Assembly (NCBI RefSeq): GCF_026183675.1
Contig: NZ_JAPIVK010000042.1
Location: 1 to 32,282 of the forward strand
Length of the DNA stretch: 32,282 nucleotides
Source: Microbulbifer halophilus
GTDB taxonomy: Bacteria > Pseudomonadota > Gammaproteobacteria > Pseudomonadales > Cellvibrionaceae
Reading direction: 5' to 3'
Part shown: piece by piece, positions 16,276 through 25,800 of the stretch
Layout of the letters: each line of letters begins with the position of its first letter
Position numbering within the stretch: position 1 is the first letter of the stretch
Notes under the pieces: generated by a model
What the model was told of the DNA's origin: nothing
Database searches by the model: none
The model's input: only the letters and a program-made list of their open reading frames with translations
Position numbers and translations under genes: made by a program

Positions 16276-16425
16276 GTGACACTACATCTGGAGTTATTGC
16301 CCCTGCTCGCCGTTATCGCCGGCATTGCGATCCTGATCAAGCCGAAGCTGCTCAACTATATCGTCGCCTTTTACCTGATCGCGATCGGCCTGATCCAGAT
16401 ATTCAATATCAATATCCAGTTCTGA
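16276..16425 (+). CDS. DUF3096 family small membrane protein
   Basis: A 49-residue protein starting at GTG 16276, nine bases after AAGGAG. The sequence opens MTLHLELLPLLAVIAGIAIL, then IKPKLLNYIVAFYLIAIGLI and ends near FNINIQF. This is the two-helix pattern of the DUF3096 family (about 45-55 residues): a hydrophobic span, a short basic turn with Pro, and a second span. Function unknown; it probably sits in the inner membrane. It is convergent with the ferric-reductase gene, only 12 bp between stops. It is easily missed because of its size and GTG start. Confidence 0.75.
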   Translation: MTLHLELLPLLAVIAGIAILIKPKLLNYIVAFYLIAIGLIQIFNINIQF

Positions 16426-16437
16426 GCGCAGTGGTCT

Positions 16438-17178
16438 TCAAGTGGGTCCGGCATCCTGCCGCTTGATGACCTTGTGCCGGTCTTCGCTGGCGCCCTTTTT
16501 CCAGTAGCTGGAAATATAGCGGTGGCTGTTGGGGACGGGGCACTCCCGCCGGAAATACTGTCGCAGTTGCCGCATTTCCGCGAACTCGCTGGCACACCAG
16601 ATCGACGGCTGCCCCTCCAGCCGGGGCAGTGTGTCGATATGCTCGCGGATGGCCGATCCTTCCTCCTGCGGTTCCGGGTTCACAAGCCAGTGAATATCGA
16701 TTCCCGCCGGGCATTCCAGTGGCTGGATATCCGCTTCATCCACCACCGAGAGTACGGCGTACCCCCGCGCGGTTTCCGGCAGCATCTCCAGGTTGACACT
16801 GATGGCGGGCAGCGCCGTCATGTCGCCGGCGAGCAGAAACCAGTCGGCATCCGGATTGATCAGCTTGCGCGAGCCCGGTCCGGCAACCTCGATCCTGTCT
16901 CCCTGCCGCGCACCCTGCGCCCAGGATGAAGCCGGGCCGGTGTGATCGTGAATCACGAAGTCGATATCGATTTCCTCCGCCCGCTGGTGGCGGATGGTGT
17001 AGGTTCGCATCAGCGGCCGCCGGTCTTCCCCCTGCGGGAACAGCAGCTTGACGTAGGCACTCTCCTGCTCGGCCGGGAAACCCGCCATACCCGATCCGCC
17101 CAGCGTCAACCGCAGCATGTGCGGTGTCACATAGGCCGCCCCGATCACTTCCAGCTCTCTCGACGGTGGTCTCGCCAT
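16438..17178 (-). CDS. Siderophore-interacting protein, NAD(P)H-dependent ferric-chelate reductase
   Basis: A 246-residue flavoprotein of the SIP/ViuB/YqjH family. The ATG at 17178 has GGGGAGGT four bases upstream. The FAD-binding domain includes R58-T-Y-T-I-R and VAGPGSRKL (about 98-106); the SIP domain starts at WFLLAGDMTALPAI (113-126), and the C-terminus carries the YWKKGASEDRH motif of the family. Known: these cytoplasmic enzymes reduce Fe(III) in imported siderophores to release iron. No siderophore transporter is in the window. The promoter region carries a large nested palindrome that probably binds its regulator. Confidence 0.9.
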   Translation of the reverse strand: MARPPSRELEVIGAAYVTPHMLRLTLGGSGMAGFPAEQESAYVKLLFPQGEDRRPLMRTYTIRHQRAEEIDIDFVIHDHTGPASSWAQGARQGDRIEVAGPGSRKLINPDADWFLLAGDMTALPAISVNLEMLPETARGYAVLSVVDEADIQPLECPAGIDIHWLVNPEPQEEGSAIREHIDTLPRLEGQPSIWCASEFAEMRQLRQYFRRECPVPNSHRYISSYWKKGASEDRHKVIKRQDAGPT

Positions 17179-17239
17179 AGATACCTCCCCGTTACCCGCC
17201 CGGCCGGGCAATAGATCCCAAATGCGCGGACCGGTGCCA

Positions 17240-17290
17240 ATTGGTTGATATAGTCAACGATACGCCGATTAATTGACGTTATCAACCAAT
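17240..17290. promoter_or_regulatory. Nested palindromic operator upstream of the ferric reductase
   Basis: ATTGGTTGATA (17240-17250) is exactly inverted as TATCAACCAAT (17280-17290), and inside it GTCAA (17253-17257) mirrors TTGAC (17273-17277) at the same spacing. Each half is itself a dyad (GTTGA-TATAG-TCAAC; TTGA-CGTTA-TCAA), so this is two operator sites in mirror arrangement. It is 62 bp before the reductase start and 72 bp before hrpB. In E. coli the related yqjH is controlled by the PadR-like YqjI; whether a similar regulator acts here is inference. Confidence 0.65.
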
Positions 17291-17361
17291 AGTCGAAGGC
17301 GGGCTCTCCCAGCGCCCCCGATTCGCCGGCAAGCGGCTCTCGAATCGGTATAATCCCGCGC

Positions 17362-19896
17362 ATGCCAGATTTACCCATACAAGCCGCCCTGCCCGAGCTG
17401 CTCTCCACCTTGGGCCAGCACAGCAATGCCGTCCTCCAGGCCCCGCCCGGCGCCGGCAAGACCACCGCGGTGCCGCTGGCGCTACTGGACAGCGACTGGC
17501 TCGGGGACCGGAACATCATCGTGCTGGAGCCGCGGCGGCTGGCCGCGCGCAGTGCCGCGGCGCGCATGGCGGAGCTGCTCGGCGAGACCGTGGGCGAAAC
17601 GGTGGGCTACCGGATCCGCGCGGAGCGCAGGGTCGGTAAAAACACCCGCATCCAGGTGGTCACCGAGGGGATCCTGACGCGGCTGCTGCAGTCCGACCCG
17701 GAGCTGGCCGACACGGCCCTGGTGATCTTCGACGAATTCCACGAGCGCAACCTGCAGGGCGACCTGTCCCTGGCCCTGTGCCTGGAATCCCAGGAATACC
17801 TGCGCGAGGACCTGAAGCTGCTGGTAATGTCCGCCACCCTGGATACCCGGGGCGTGTCGGAACTGCTAGACGGCGCGCCGATAGTCAGCAGCGAGGGGCG
17901 CAGCCATCCCGTGCATGTGCACTACCTCCCCCCAAAGCGGATACCCGACGACGACCGCCAGTTACCCGCGGCCATGGCCCGCGAGATAGTCTCGATGATG
18001 GACGAGTACCGCGGCAGCCTGCTCGCCTTCCTGCCCGGCGTGGGCGAGATCCGGCGGGTCGAGGAACTGCTGCGGGACAGGCTCGCCGATGAGGACGAAA
18101 TCCTGGTGGCGCCCCTCTACGGCGACCTGGACAAACAGCAGCAGGACGCAGCCATCTCCCCCGCTCCATCCGGCAAACGCAAAATCGTGCTGGCCACCAA
18201 CGTGGCCGAGACCAGCCTCACCATCGAGGGAATCTCGATGGTGGTGGATTCCGGCCTGATGCGGGAATCCCGCTTCGATCCCAATACCGGTATGAACCGG
18301 CTGGTAACCACCCGAATCTCCCGCGCCTCCGCCACCCAGCGCAGCGGCCGTGCCGGTCGTTTGAGCGAGGGCCACTGCCTGCGGCTGTGGGGCGAGTCGC
18401 AGCAACAGGGCCTGGCCGCAAAAAACACCCCGGAAATCCTCTCGAGCGACCTGGCGCCGCTGATGCTGGAACTGGCCCAGTGGGGTGTGCGCGATCCGGG
18501 CGAATTGCGCTGGCTGGACCAGCCCCCGCCCGGCCCCGTGGCCCAGGCGCAGGAACTGCTGCAACGGCTGGGCGCCCTGGACGAAAAACGACGCATCACG
18601 GATCACGGCGCGGCGATGCTGGCGTTGGGCACCCACCCGCGCCTGGCGCACATGATGATTCACAGTGTCGACCTGGGGCTGGCGAACGACGCCTGCCTGC
18701 TGGCGGCACTGCTGTCCGAGCGCGATATTTTTCGCGGCGAGTCGCGCCGGGACCGGGATATCCAGAAGCGCGTGGACCTGCTGCAGGGTAAAAACAAAAA
18801 TCCCGCTGCGGACCGCGGCGCCGTGCACCGCATTCGCCAGCAGGCCAAAACCTGGCAGAAACAGTTGCAGAAGATTCAGTCGGACCCCGCGGCGGCAACG
18901 GACATCGACCGCTTCGACCGCACCGGCGTGCTGCTCGGCCTCGCCTACCCGGACCGCATCGCCCGGAGCCGACACGACCGCGAGCGCCGCTACCTGTTAT
19001 CCAGTGGCCGCGGGGCCCGCTTCTCCCACGACGACGAGCTGGCGCTGGCGGACTACCTGGTAGTCGCCGACCTGGACGGCCGGGGACGCGACGCGCGCAT
19101 TCAACTGGCGGCGCGCATTTCCGAGGGCGCCCTGCGCGAGCATTTTGCCGAACTGATAGAGCGGCGGGAGTCGGTGCGCTGGGACGAAGACAGCGGCCGC
19201 GCCGTCGCCAGCGAACGCACCCAGCTCGGCCGCCTGGTGCTGGACGAGCAGCCGGCAAAAAATATCTCCCCGGAACTGATCAGCCGCGCGCTGCTGGAGG
19301 CAGTCCGGAGAAAGGGCCTGCAGATACTACCCTGGAATACAGAGACCGACAGCCTGCGCGCGCGAGTGGCGTTCCTGCGACGCAACGCAGAAGAATTTCC
19401 GGCCCTGCGCGGCCTCCCGGACTGGAGCGACACCGCCCTGCTGGAGACACTCGAAGAGTGGCTGCTGCCGCACCTGGGCGGCTTTGCCAAGCTGGACCAG
19501 CTCAGGCAACTCAACCTGCAGACCATCCTGCTGAGTCAGTTGGACTGGCCCCTGCAGCAACAGATCGACGAGCTGGCGCCGAGTCATATCCGGGTTCCCA
19601 GTGGCTCCCGCGTGCGCATCGATTACACTGGCGGGGAACCGGTACTCGCCGTGCGCCTGCAGGAAATGTTCGGCCAGGCGCAGACACCGGCCATCCTGAA
19701 GGGCCGGTATCCGCTGATGATCCACCTGCTCTCCCCCGCCCGACGGCCGGTCCAGGTCACGCGGGATCTGGCCGGTTTCTGGGCCAATACCTATGAAGAG
19801 GTAAAAAAAGAGTTGCGGATCAAATACCAGAAACACTACTGGCCGGACAATCCGTCGACGGCGCAGGCAACCACCAGGACCAGGAAGCGGATGTAA
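17362..19896 (+). CDS. hrpB: ATP-dependent helicase HrpB
   Basis: An 844-residue DEAH/RHA-type helicase. Walker A is APPGAGKTT (residues 27-35); Walker B reads DEFHER (from residue 124), the family's DEAH variant; motif III is SATLD; motif V ATNVAETSLTI and motif VI QRSGRAGR are intact. A helicase-associated domain and the HrpB-specific C-terminal region (GGFAKLDQLRQLNLQ, LPHLGG, HYWPDNPS) complete the protein. Length is a little above E. coli HrpB. Its cellular role is poorly defined; RNA helicase activity is assumed from its relatives. ATG 17362 places the first motif at the usual distance. It is divergent from the ferric reductase gene. Confidence 0.95.
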   Translation: MPDLPIQAALPELLSTLGQHSNAVLQAPPGAGKTTAVPLALLDSDWLGDRNIIVLEPRRLAARSAAARMAELLGETVGETVGYRIRAERRVGKNTRIQVVTEGILTRLLQSDPELADTALVIFDEFHERNLQGDLSLALCLESQEYLREDLKLLVMSATLDTRGVSELLDGAPIVSSEGRSHPVHVHYLPPKRIPDDDRQLPAAMAREIVSMMDEYRGSLLAFLPGVGEIRRVEELLRDRLADEDEILVAPLYGDLDKQQQDAAISPAPSGKRKIVLATNVAETSLTIEGISMVVDSGLMRESRFDPNTGMNRLVTTRISRASATQRSGRAGRLSEGHCLRLWGESQQQGLAAKNTPEILSSDLAPLMLELAQWGVRDPGELRWLDQPPPGPVAQAQELLQRLGALDEKRRITDHGAAMLALGTHPRLAHMMIHSVDLGLANDACLLAALLSERDIFRGESRRDRDIQKRVDLLQGKNKNPAADRGAVHRIRQQAKTWQKQLQKIQSDPAAATDIDRFDRTGVLLGLAYPDRIARSRHDRERRYLLSSGRGARFSHDDELALADYLVVADLDGRGRDARIQLAARISEGALREHFAELIERRESVRWDEDSGRAVASERTQLGRLVLDEQPAKNISPELISRALLEAVRRKGLQILPWNTETDSLRARVAFLRRNAEEFPALRGLPDWSDTALLETLEEWLLPHLGGFAKLDQLRQLNLQTILLSQLDWPLQQQIDELAPSHIRVPSGSRVRIDYTGGEPVLAVRLQEMFGQAQTPAILKGRYPLMIHLLSPARRPVQVTRDLAGFWANTYEEVKKELRIKYQKHYWPDNPSTAQATTRTRKRM

Positions 19897-19955
19897 AATA
19901 TCCGGCCGCAAACGGCTGCTCCATCTTCAACCACATTTCACGGAAATATCCCGCT

Positions 19956-20744
19956 ATGCCATTGTCATCGAACGCGTCCTTTCCCGTTGCACTCTCCCGG
20001 GTCACCGCCCTGCTCGCGCTGCTGCTGGCCGCCGGCTGCGACAACCGAGGGGACGAGACCAAACCCGGAAAGTTGCAGGTCCGACAGGAGTCCTTCGAGC
20101 TGCGGGCGCCGGACTGTAAAGGGGAAGAATGCCCTTCCGTCTCAGTAGACTACCAACTCTTCGAAAACCGGCCCGCCCTGAATAACGCCATTCGCGAACA
20201 GCTCGCGCAACAGTTGCAGGGCTTTGCGGAAGAGGCGGGCTCGCCCGGGAGTGTCGCCGCCGCGGCTGAGGCATTCCTGCAGCAGGCGGAGCGGGCACCG
20301 GAGGATACCGGTAATCGCTGGCATATGCAGGGCAACGGCAAGCTCCTGGGCCGCAGCGGCAAGCTGGTGACGATCGAGATCGGCAGCTATGCCTACACTG
20401 GCGGCGCCCACGGTATTCCCACGACCCACTGGCTCAACTGGGATCTCGAAGCCGGCGAACCGGTAGCGCTGGAGCAGATCATCCGCCCGGGGCAGGAAGC
20501 GGCATTCTGGGATCTGGCGCGCGCCGCCCACGAGCGCTGGCTGGAAGAAGAGGCCAATATCGACGAGGAATTCCGCCAGGGCTGGCCCTTCGCCAGAACC
20601 GAAAATTTCCACCTCGACAAGAAGGGACTGACCCTGCTCTACGGTGTTTACGAACTGGGGCCCTACGCCATGGGGCAGGTCCAGCTCACCATCCCCCGGG
20701 ACAAGCTGGACAAGGTAGTGCGCGAAGAATACCTGGCGGAGTGA
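19956..20744 (+). CDS. DUF3298/DUF4163-type lipoprotein
   Basis: A 262-residue predicted lipoprotein: the signal sequence ends in the lipobox LAAGC with Cys28, followed by a DNRGDE segment that lacks Asp directly after the +1 Cys only by identity (it is D at +2). The body has the DUF3298/RsiV-like pattern, with YAYTGGAHGIPTTHWLNWDL and VALEQIIRPG, then LTLLYGVYELGPYAMG near the end. Known: relatives are extracytoplasmic domains, including the lysozyme-binding RsiV domain and many lipoproteins of unknown role. It follows hrpB by 59 bp in the same direction and may be co-transcribed. A hairpin repeat starts 20 bp after its stop codon. Confidence 0.82.
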   Translation: MPLSSNASFPVALSRVTALLALLLAAGCDNRGDETKPGKLQVRQESFELRAPDCKGEECPSVSVDYQLFENRPALNNAIREQLAQQLQGFAEEAGSPGSVAAAAEAFLQQAERAPEDTGNRWHMQGNGKLLGRSGKLVTIEIGSYAYTGGAHGIPTTHWLNWDLEAGEPVALEQIIRPGQEAAFWDLARAAHERWLEEEANIDEEFRQGWPFARTENFHLDKKGLTLLYGVYELGPYAMGQVQLTIPRDKLDKVVREEYLAE

Positions 20745-20763
20745 TACGCCGCGCACGGCCCGC

Positions 20764-20926
20764 AGTGTGCCGTGCGGGAAGTTCGCGAACAAAGGAGCAC
20801 AGCCAAAACGCCCAGATCAAGGCGAGAAAGCGCTGGAATAGCAGCGTTATTTCAAGCTTTCTCAACGCAGAGCTGGGCGTTTTGGCGCAGCGAACTGTTT
20901 GCGAACTTCCCGTACGGCACACTAGT
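20764..20926 (+). repeat. Covarying hairpin repeat, copy 3
   Basis: Outer stem: the 28 bases from 20764 pair with 20896-20923 throughout, with two G.T wobbles; the arm sequence is entirely different from copies 1 and 2. Second stem: CCAAAACGCCCAG (20803-20815) with CTGGGCGTTTTGG (20873-20885), 13 perfect pairs. Third stem: GAGAAAGC (20824-20831) with GCTTTCTC (20856-20863), enclosing CGCTG/CAGCG. ACTAGT is present only at the right end (20921-20926). It lies immediately 3' of the DUF3298 gene and about 90 bp before the next gene. Confidence 0.8.
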
Positions 20927-21013
20927 GCCAGCCACTCAACCCGACGTGCGGCAATTGTCACTCCTGTCGATAATTGCTAACGTCGCTGGACTCAGATTTG
21001 CGGGAGAGGGATC

Positions 21014-21994
21014 TTGAAGCGGTTTTACACCTTCCTTGTGTTGCCCCTGTTGCTGCAGGGCTGCGACTTCGACGACGTACCCAACTTCCTGCCGGAAGAA
21101 GGGACCACCAATTACCGCCAGGAGATGCGGGATTTCGTGGCCGATATCGGCGGTTACGGCCGCGGCCTGGACTCCAATTTCATCGTCGTCGCCCACGGCG
21201 GTGTGGAGTTGCTCAGCAGTTCCGGCACCACCAACGGTTCCCCGGACACCAGCTATATCAACAGTCTCAACGGTGTCGGCCAGGACGCCCTCTTCTACGG
21301 CTTCGACGGTATCGACCAGCCCACCTCCACCAGCAGGCGCGAGCGGCTGGGCAGCTTTCTGGATATGGCCCTGGAGAAGAACGCCACCGTCATGGTCACC
21401 GATTTTGTTTTCAGCGAGCACAAAGTGGACGACTCCTATGCGCTGAACCAGGACGCGGGCTATATCTCTTTCGCCGCCGACCAGACGCTACTGGACAATA
21501 TCCCCGAGTACCCGGAAAACCCGTTCAACTGGAACCGCAGGGATATCGAGGGGCTGTTCGAGGCCGACAACTTCCTCCGGCTCACCAACACCGGCAGCTA
21601 TTCCACCCGCCAGGATCTGGTCGACGCCGTCAGCGATACCGACTACGACCTGGTGGTACTGGACCCTTTCTTCGACGGCGAGGCATATACCGGCGAGCAG
21701 ATACGCCAGATGCGCTTCAAGGCCAGTGGCGGTGAGCGGCTACTGGTTGCGGCGGTAAATATCGGCGAGGCGGAGAGCGACCGCTTTTACTGGCAGAGCC
21801 ACTGGGTCTCCAATCCGCCGGAATGGCTGGGCGATGAGATTCCCGACAGCGGCGGACACTACGAGGTAAACTACTGGCGCCAGGGGTGGCAGGAGATCAT
21901 CTACGGCGACGAAGATTCCTATGTGTTTCGCGTTGTGGACGGAGGTTTTGACGGGGTCTATCTGATGGGCGTGGATGCATACGACAGTTTCTAG
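21014..21994 (+). CDS. GH114/TM1410-like lipoprotein (putative glycoside hydrolase)
   Basis: A 326-residue lipoprotein starting at TTG 21014 with GAGAGGG upstream; the signal ends LLLQGC with lipid-attachment Cys17. The mature domain resembles the MJ1477/TM1410 group of TIM-barrel proteins related to GH114 endo-alpha-1,4-polygalactosaminidases: MRDFVADIGGYGR near the start, a YDLVVLDPFFDGEAYT segment with acidic residues, LLVAAVNIGEAESDRFYW, and a closing EIIYGDEDSYVFRVVDGGFDGVYLMGVDAYD. Acidic residues at the strand ends are candidates for catalysis. If active, it would cut a galactosaminogalactan-like or Pel-like matrix polymer at the cell surface; this is inference from the family. No exopolysaccharide genes are adjacent. 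Confidence 0.75.
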   Translation: MKRFYTFLVLPLLLQGCDFDDVPNFLPEEGTTNYRQEMRDFVADIGGYGRGLDSNFIVVAHGGVELLSSSGTTNGSPDTSYINSLNGVGQDALFYGFDGIDQPTSTSRRERLGSFLDMALEKNATVMVTDFVFSEHKVDDSYALNQDAGYISFAADQTLLDNIPEYPENPFNWNRRDIEGLFEADNFLRLTNTGSYSTRQDLVDAVSDTDYDLVVLDPFFDGEAYTGEQIRQMRFKASGGERLLVAAVNIGEAESDRFYWQSHWVSNPPEWLGDEIPDSGGHYEVNYWRQGWQEIIYGDEDSYVFRVVDGGFDGVYLMGVDAYDSF

Positions 21995-22018
21995 GCTGTG
22001 ACGCCCCGAAGAGCCTAG
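21991..22018 (+). repeat. Hairpin spanning the stop codon of the GH114-like gene
   Basis: CTAGGCT (21991-21997) and AGCCTAG (22012-22018) are perfectly complementary around a 14-base loop; the stop codon TAG is inside the left arm. There is no T-tract, so a terminator role is uncertain. Confidence 0.4.
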
Positions 22019-22068
22019 GCTGGAGTGAGCGCCGCGAACTTCAACATCACCCGATCCCCCGAAACCAG

Positions 22069-22095
22069 AAAGGGCGAACCGCCCGGCTCGCCCTT
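22069..22095 (-). terminator. Rho-independent terminator of nfuA
   Basis: On the minus strand, AAGGGCGA is followed by a 10-base loop and TCGCCCTT, then TTCTGGTTTC. The stem (22069-22077 with 22088-22095 on the plus strand) begins six bases beyond the nfuA stop codon. The T-run is interrupted, so the call rests on stem quality and position. Confidence 0.65.
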
Positions 22096-22100
22096 ATCGA

Positions 22101-22703
22101 TCAGTAGTAAGCCTGCGACCTGTCGGTGTGGTCGGTGACATCCTTCACCCCGGCCAGTTCCGGCACTTTCTCTTGCAGGCTTTTCTCGACGCCCTCTTTC
22201 AGGGTCATGTCCACCATGCCGCAGCCCTGGCAGCCGCCGCCGAACTTCAGTACCGCATAGTGATCGTCGGTGACTTCCACCAGGCTCACCTGGCCGCCGT
22301 GGGCGGCGAGGCCCGGGTTGACCTCGTTGTAGAGCACATAGTTGATACGGTCTTCGATGGGGCTGTCGTCGGTGATCTTGGGCATGCGTGAGTTGGGCGC
22401 GCGGATGGTGAGCTGGCCGCCCATTTTGTCGGAGGCGTAATCCACGCGCGCCTCGTCCAGGTAGGGAATGCTGCGGCCCTCGAAAAAGGCCTTGAGACCG
22501 TCCATCTCCAGCATCACGTCGCCCTCTTCCTCTTCGCCGGGGCGACAGTAGGCGATACAGGTCTCCGCATTGGGCGTGCCGGGGCTGGACACGAACATGC
22601 GGATGGCAATGCCCTCGCAGTCCTGCTTCGCCAGCAGCTCGCGCAGGTACTCCTGGGCGGATTCGGTGATGGTGACGTTCAGGTCTTGCGACTGTTCTGA
22701 CAT
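22101..22703 (-). CDS. nfuA: Fe-S biogenesis protein NfuA
   Basis: A 200-residue protein with the NfuA two-domain layout: a degenerate A-type (HesB/IscA-like) domain at about residues 8-105, and a C-terminal Nfu domain with [17 protein letters not shown] and the cluster-binding C158-Q-G-C161. Two such subunits bridge one [4Fe-4S] cluster and pass it to target apoproteins, notably under oxidative stress or iron limitation. ATG 22703 has GAGAAG five bases upstream. Length matches the gammaproteobacterial protein (about 190 residues). A strong hairpin just beyond the stop suggests it is transcribed alone or as the last gene of a unit. Confidence 0.95.
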   Translation of the reverse strand: MSEQSQDLNVTITESAQEYLRELLAKQDCEGIAIRMFVSSPGTPNAETCIAYCRPGEEEEGDVMLEMDGLKAFFEGRSIPYLDEARVDYASDKMGGQLTIRAPNSRMPKITDDSPIEDRINYVLYNEVNPGLAAHGGQVSLVEVTDDHYAVLKFGGGCQGCGMVDMTLKEGVEKSLQEKVPELAGVKDVTDHTDRSQAYY

Positions 22704-22788
22704 AGTAACTTCTCAAATAACCGAGTTTCCTGGTCGGGTATTTTACTCCCAATGGGGCCGGAATTAAACCAGCGGCCAGATTCCAGCC

Positions 22789-22865
22789 GTAGGATGGGCA
22801 AAGGAGCGAAGCGACGTGCCCATCACCTCTGGTCTGATGGGCACGCTGCGCTTTGCCCCTCCTAC
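22789..22865. repeat. Large inverted repeat (GTAGGATGGGCA type)
   Basis: GTAGGATGGGCAAAGGAGCG starts at 22789 and its imperfect mirror ends at 22865 with CTTTGCCCCTCCTAC; GTGCCCATCA and TGATGGGCAC form the inner arms around a short CCTCTGGTC loop. This is the kind of BIME-like intergenic hairpin found widely in Gammaproteobacteria. It separates the start of nfuA from the end of oplAH. Confidence 0.7.
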
Positions 22866-22880
22866 CGGTACCGGGATGAA

Positions 22881-25800
22881 TCACGCTTTACCGTAGCCTC
22901 CGCCACCGGGGGTGTCGATGGCGAACACATCGCCCTCCCCCATCTGCACCTCCGCGCGACCATCCAGTTCTTCGCGGTTTCCATCGGCCCTTTCCACCCA
23001 GTTCCGCCCCAGCGCCCCCGATTCGCCGCCGTTCAGGCCAAATGGCGGCAGTTTGCGGTGGGAGGCGAGGATGGAGGCGGTCATCGGCTGCAGGAAGCGC
23101 AGCCGCCGGCGGGCACCGTTTCCGCCCCTGTGGGCCCCTGCCCCGCCGCTGCCGCGGCGGATGCCGAACGCCTCCAGCAGCACCGGAAAGCGCCATTCCA
23201 GCATTTCCGGGTCGGTGAGGCGGGAGTTGGTCATATGGGTCTGCACGGCGTCGGTTCCGTCGAAATCCGGCCCGGCGCCGGAGCCGCCACAGAGGGTCTC
23301 GTAGTACTGGTATCTGCCGTCGCCGAAGGTGAAGTTGTTCATGGTGCCCTGGGCCGCGGCCATGGTCCCCAGCGCGCCGAACAGCGCGTCCACGACGTAC
23401 TGGGAGGTCTCCACATTGCCCGCCACCACCGCGGCCGGGTACTGCGGGTTGAGCATGCAGCCCGGCGGGATTTCGATATCCAGCGGCTTCAGGCAGCCAC
23501 CATTGAGCGGGATTTTCTCCCGCACCAGGCAGCGGAAAACATAGAGCACCGCCGCCTTGGTAACCGCCCGCGGCGCATTGTAGTTGCCCGGGTGTTGATC
23601 GCTGGTGCCGGTAAAATCCACCCTGGCGCGGCGGTTTTCCCGATCCAGGGTCACCGCTACCCGGATGACGCTGCCGTCGTCCATCTCATAGCGGAATTCG
23701 CCATCGTGCAATGCGTCCAGGGTGCGGCGTACGGACTCCTCGGCGTTGTCCTGCACATGCTGCATATAGGCCTGCACCACCGGCAGGCCGAAATGCGCCA
23801 CCATGCGCTTCAGTTCGCGCACGCCCTTTTCGCAGGCGGCGAGCTGCGCGTGCAGGTCGGCGATATTCTGCGGGATATTGCGCGCCGGGTATTTCCCCGA
23901 CGACAGCTTCTCGCGGATGGTGTCTTCGCAGAAAGTGCCGCCGTCCACCAGCTTGAGGTTGTCCAGCAACACACCCTCTTCCTCCACCGTGCGACTGAAC
24001 GGCGGCATGGAACCCGGGCTGATACCGCCCACATCGGCGTGGTGGCCGCGGGTGGCCACGTAAAACAGCAGCTCCTTTTCCGTGTCATCGCCCTCTTCTC
24101 CAAAAACGGGGCGGATCACGGTGATATCCGGCAGATGGGTACCGCCGTTGTAGGGTGCGTTCAGCACAAAGGCATCGCCGGCTTTCATACTGCCGGCGTT
24201 CTCGCGGATCACCGTCTTGATACTCTCGCTCATGGAGCCGAGATGCACCGGCATATGCGGTGCATTGGCGATCAGTTCGCCGTCGCGATCGAAGAGCGCG
24301 CAGGAGAAATCCCGGCGCTCCTTGATATTGACGGACGAGGCGGTCTTCTCCAGCGCCGCGCCCATCTGCTCGGCAATGGACATGAACAGGTTGTTGAAGA
24401 TTTCCAGCATCACCGGATCGACGCTGGTGCCCACCGCGGTGCGCGCCGGCAACGCCTCGACGCGCTCCAGCAGAATGCCGGATTCACCCATTTCCGCCCG
24501 CCAGCCGGGTTCCACCACGACGGTGCTGTTGGGCTCGCTGATCACCGCCGGGCCGTCGAGCTGCTCGCCGCAACGCAGGGCTTCGCTGCGGAAGATCGGC
24601 GTTTCCGCGGTTTGGCCGTTCATGGTGATGTCGCCGGAGGCACTGGGCGGAATCTCGTTTCGAGCAGGCTTGTCATCGACGGCTTCCGTTCGCGATACGG
24701 CCTCGCCGGTACTGCCGATCACCTCCACCTGCAATGCCTCGACAATCAGCGGTTTGTCCCCGGCGAGAAAACCGAACTGCTGGCGGTAGCCCCGCTCAAA
24801 TTCGGCCAGCACCCGATCGTGGCTGTCCATGGGCACTTCCAGTGCCGTATCCGTGCCCTCGTACTTCAGGTGCAGTTTGCGCCGACAGCGGATCTGCTTT
24901 TCCGCCACCCCCTGGGCCAGCATTTCCCGGCGCCCGTCCGCTTCCAGTTCGTCAAAAATATCACCCAGTTCGGATTCATGGTCCACCGAATACCGATGCT
25001 CCAGGCTGCGCTCCCGCGTCAGGCGAAGATCGGCGAGGCCGATCCCGTAGGCGGACAACACGCCCGCGTAGCGGTGCAGCAACACCTTTGTCATGCCCAG
25101 CGCATCCGCCACCAGACAGGCGTGCTGGCCGCCGGCGCCACCGAAACTGTTGAGCAGGTATTTCGATACCTCGTAGCCGCGCTGCACGGAGATTTTCTTG
25201 ATGGCGCTGGCCATATTTTCCACGGCGATAGCGAGGAAGCCCTCTGCCACCTGCTCGGGGGTGCGCTCGTCGCCGGTGGCGGTGCGGATTTCCTCCGCCA
25301 GTTCGGTGAATTTCCGCCGCACAATTTCCGCATCCAGCCGCTGATCGGCGTCGGGGCCGAATACATGGGGGAAGAACTCTGGCTGCAACTTGCCCAGCAT
25401 CACATTGCAGTCGGTCACCGTCAGTGGCCCGCCGCGGCGGTAGCAGGCGGGGCCGGGATTGGCGCCGGCGGAATCCGGCCCCACCCGATAGCGGGAACCG
25501 TCGAAGTGCAGTATCGAACCGCCGCCGGCGGCCACCGTGTGGATGCGCATCATCGGCGCCCGCAGGCGCACGCCGGCGACCTCCGATTCCAGGCTGCGCT
25601 CGTAGTCGCCGCTGTAGTGGCAGACATCGGTGGAGGTGCCGCCCATATCGAAGCCGATCACCTGTTCGAAACCGGCTTCGGCGGCGGTGCGCGCGGCACC
25701 CACCACGCCGCCGGCGGGGCCGGACAGGATGGCATCCTTGCCCCGAAAGAAGTGCGCATCGGCGAGGCCGCCGTTGGACTGCATAAACAGCAGTCGGCTG

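Noticed and set aside
17962..18975. A 337-codon frame antisense to hrpB
   Set aside because: hrpB is intact with every helicase motif; the antisense protein has no domain.
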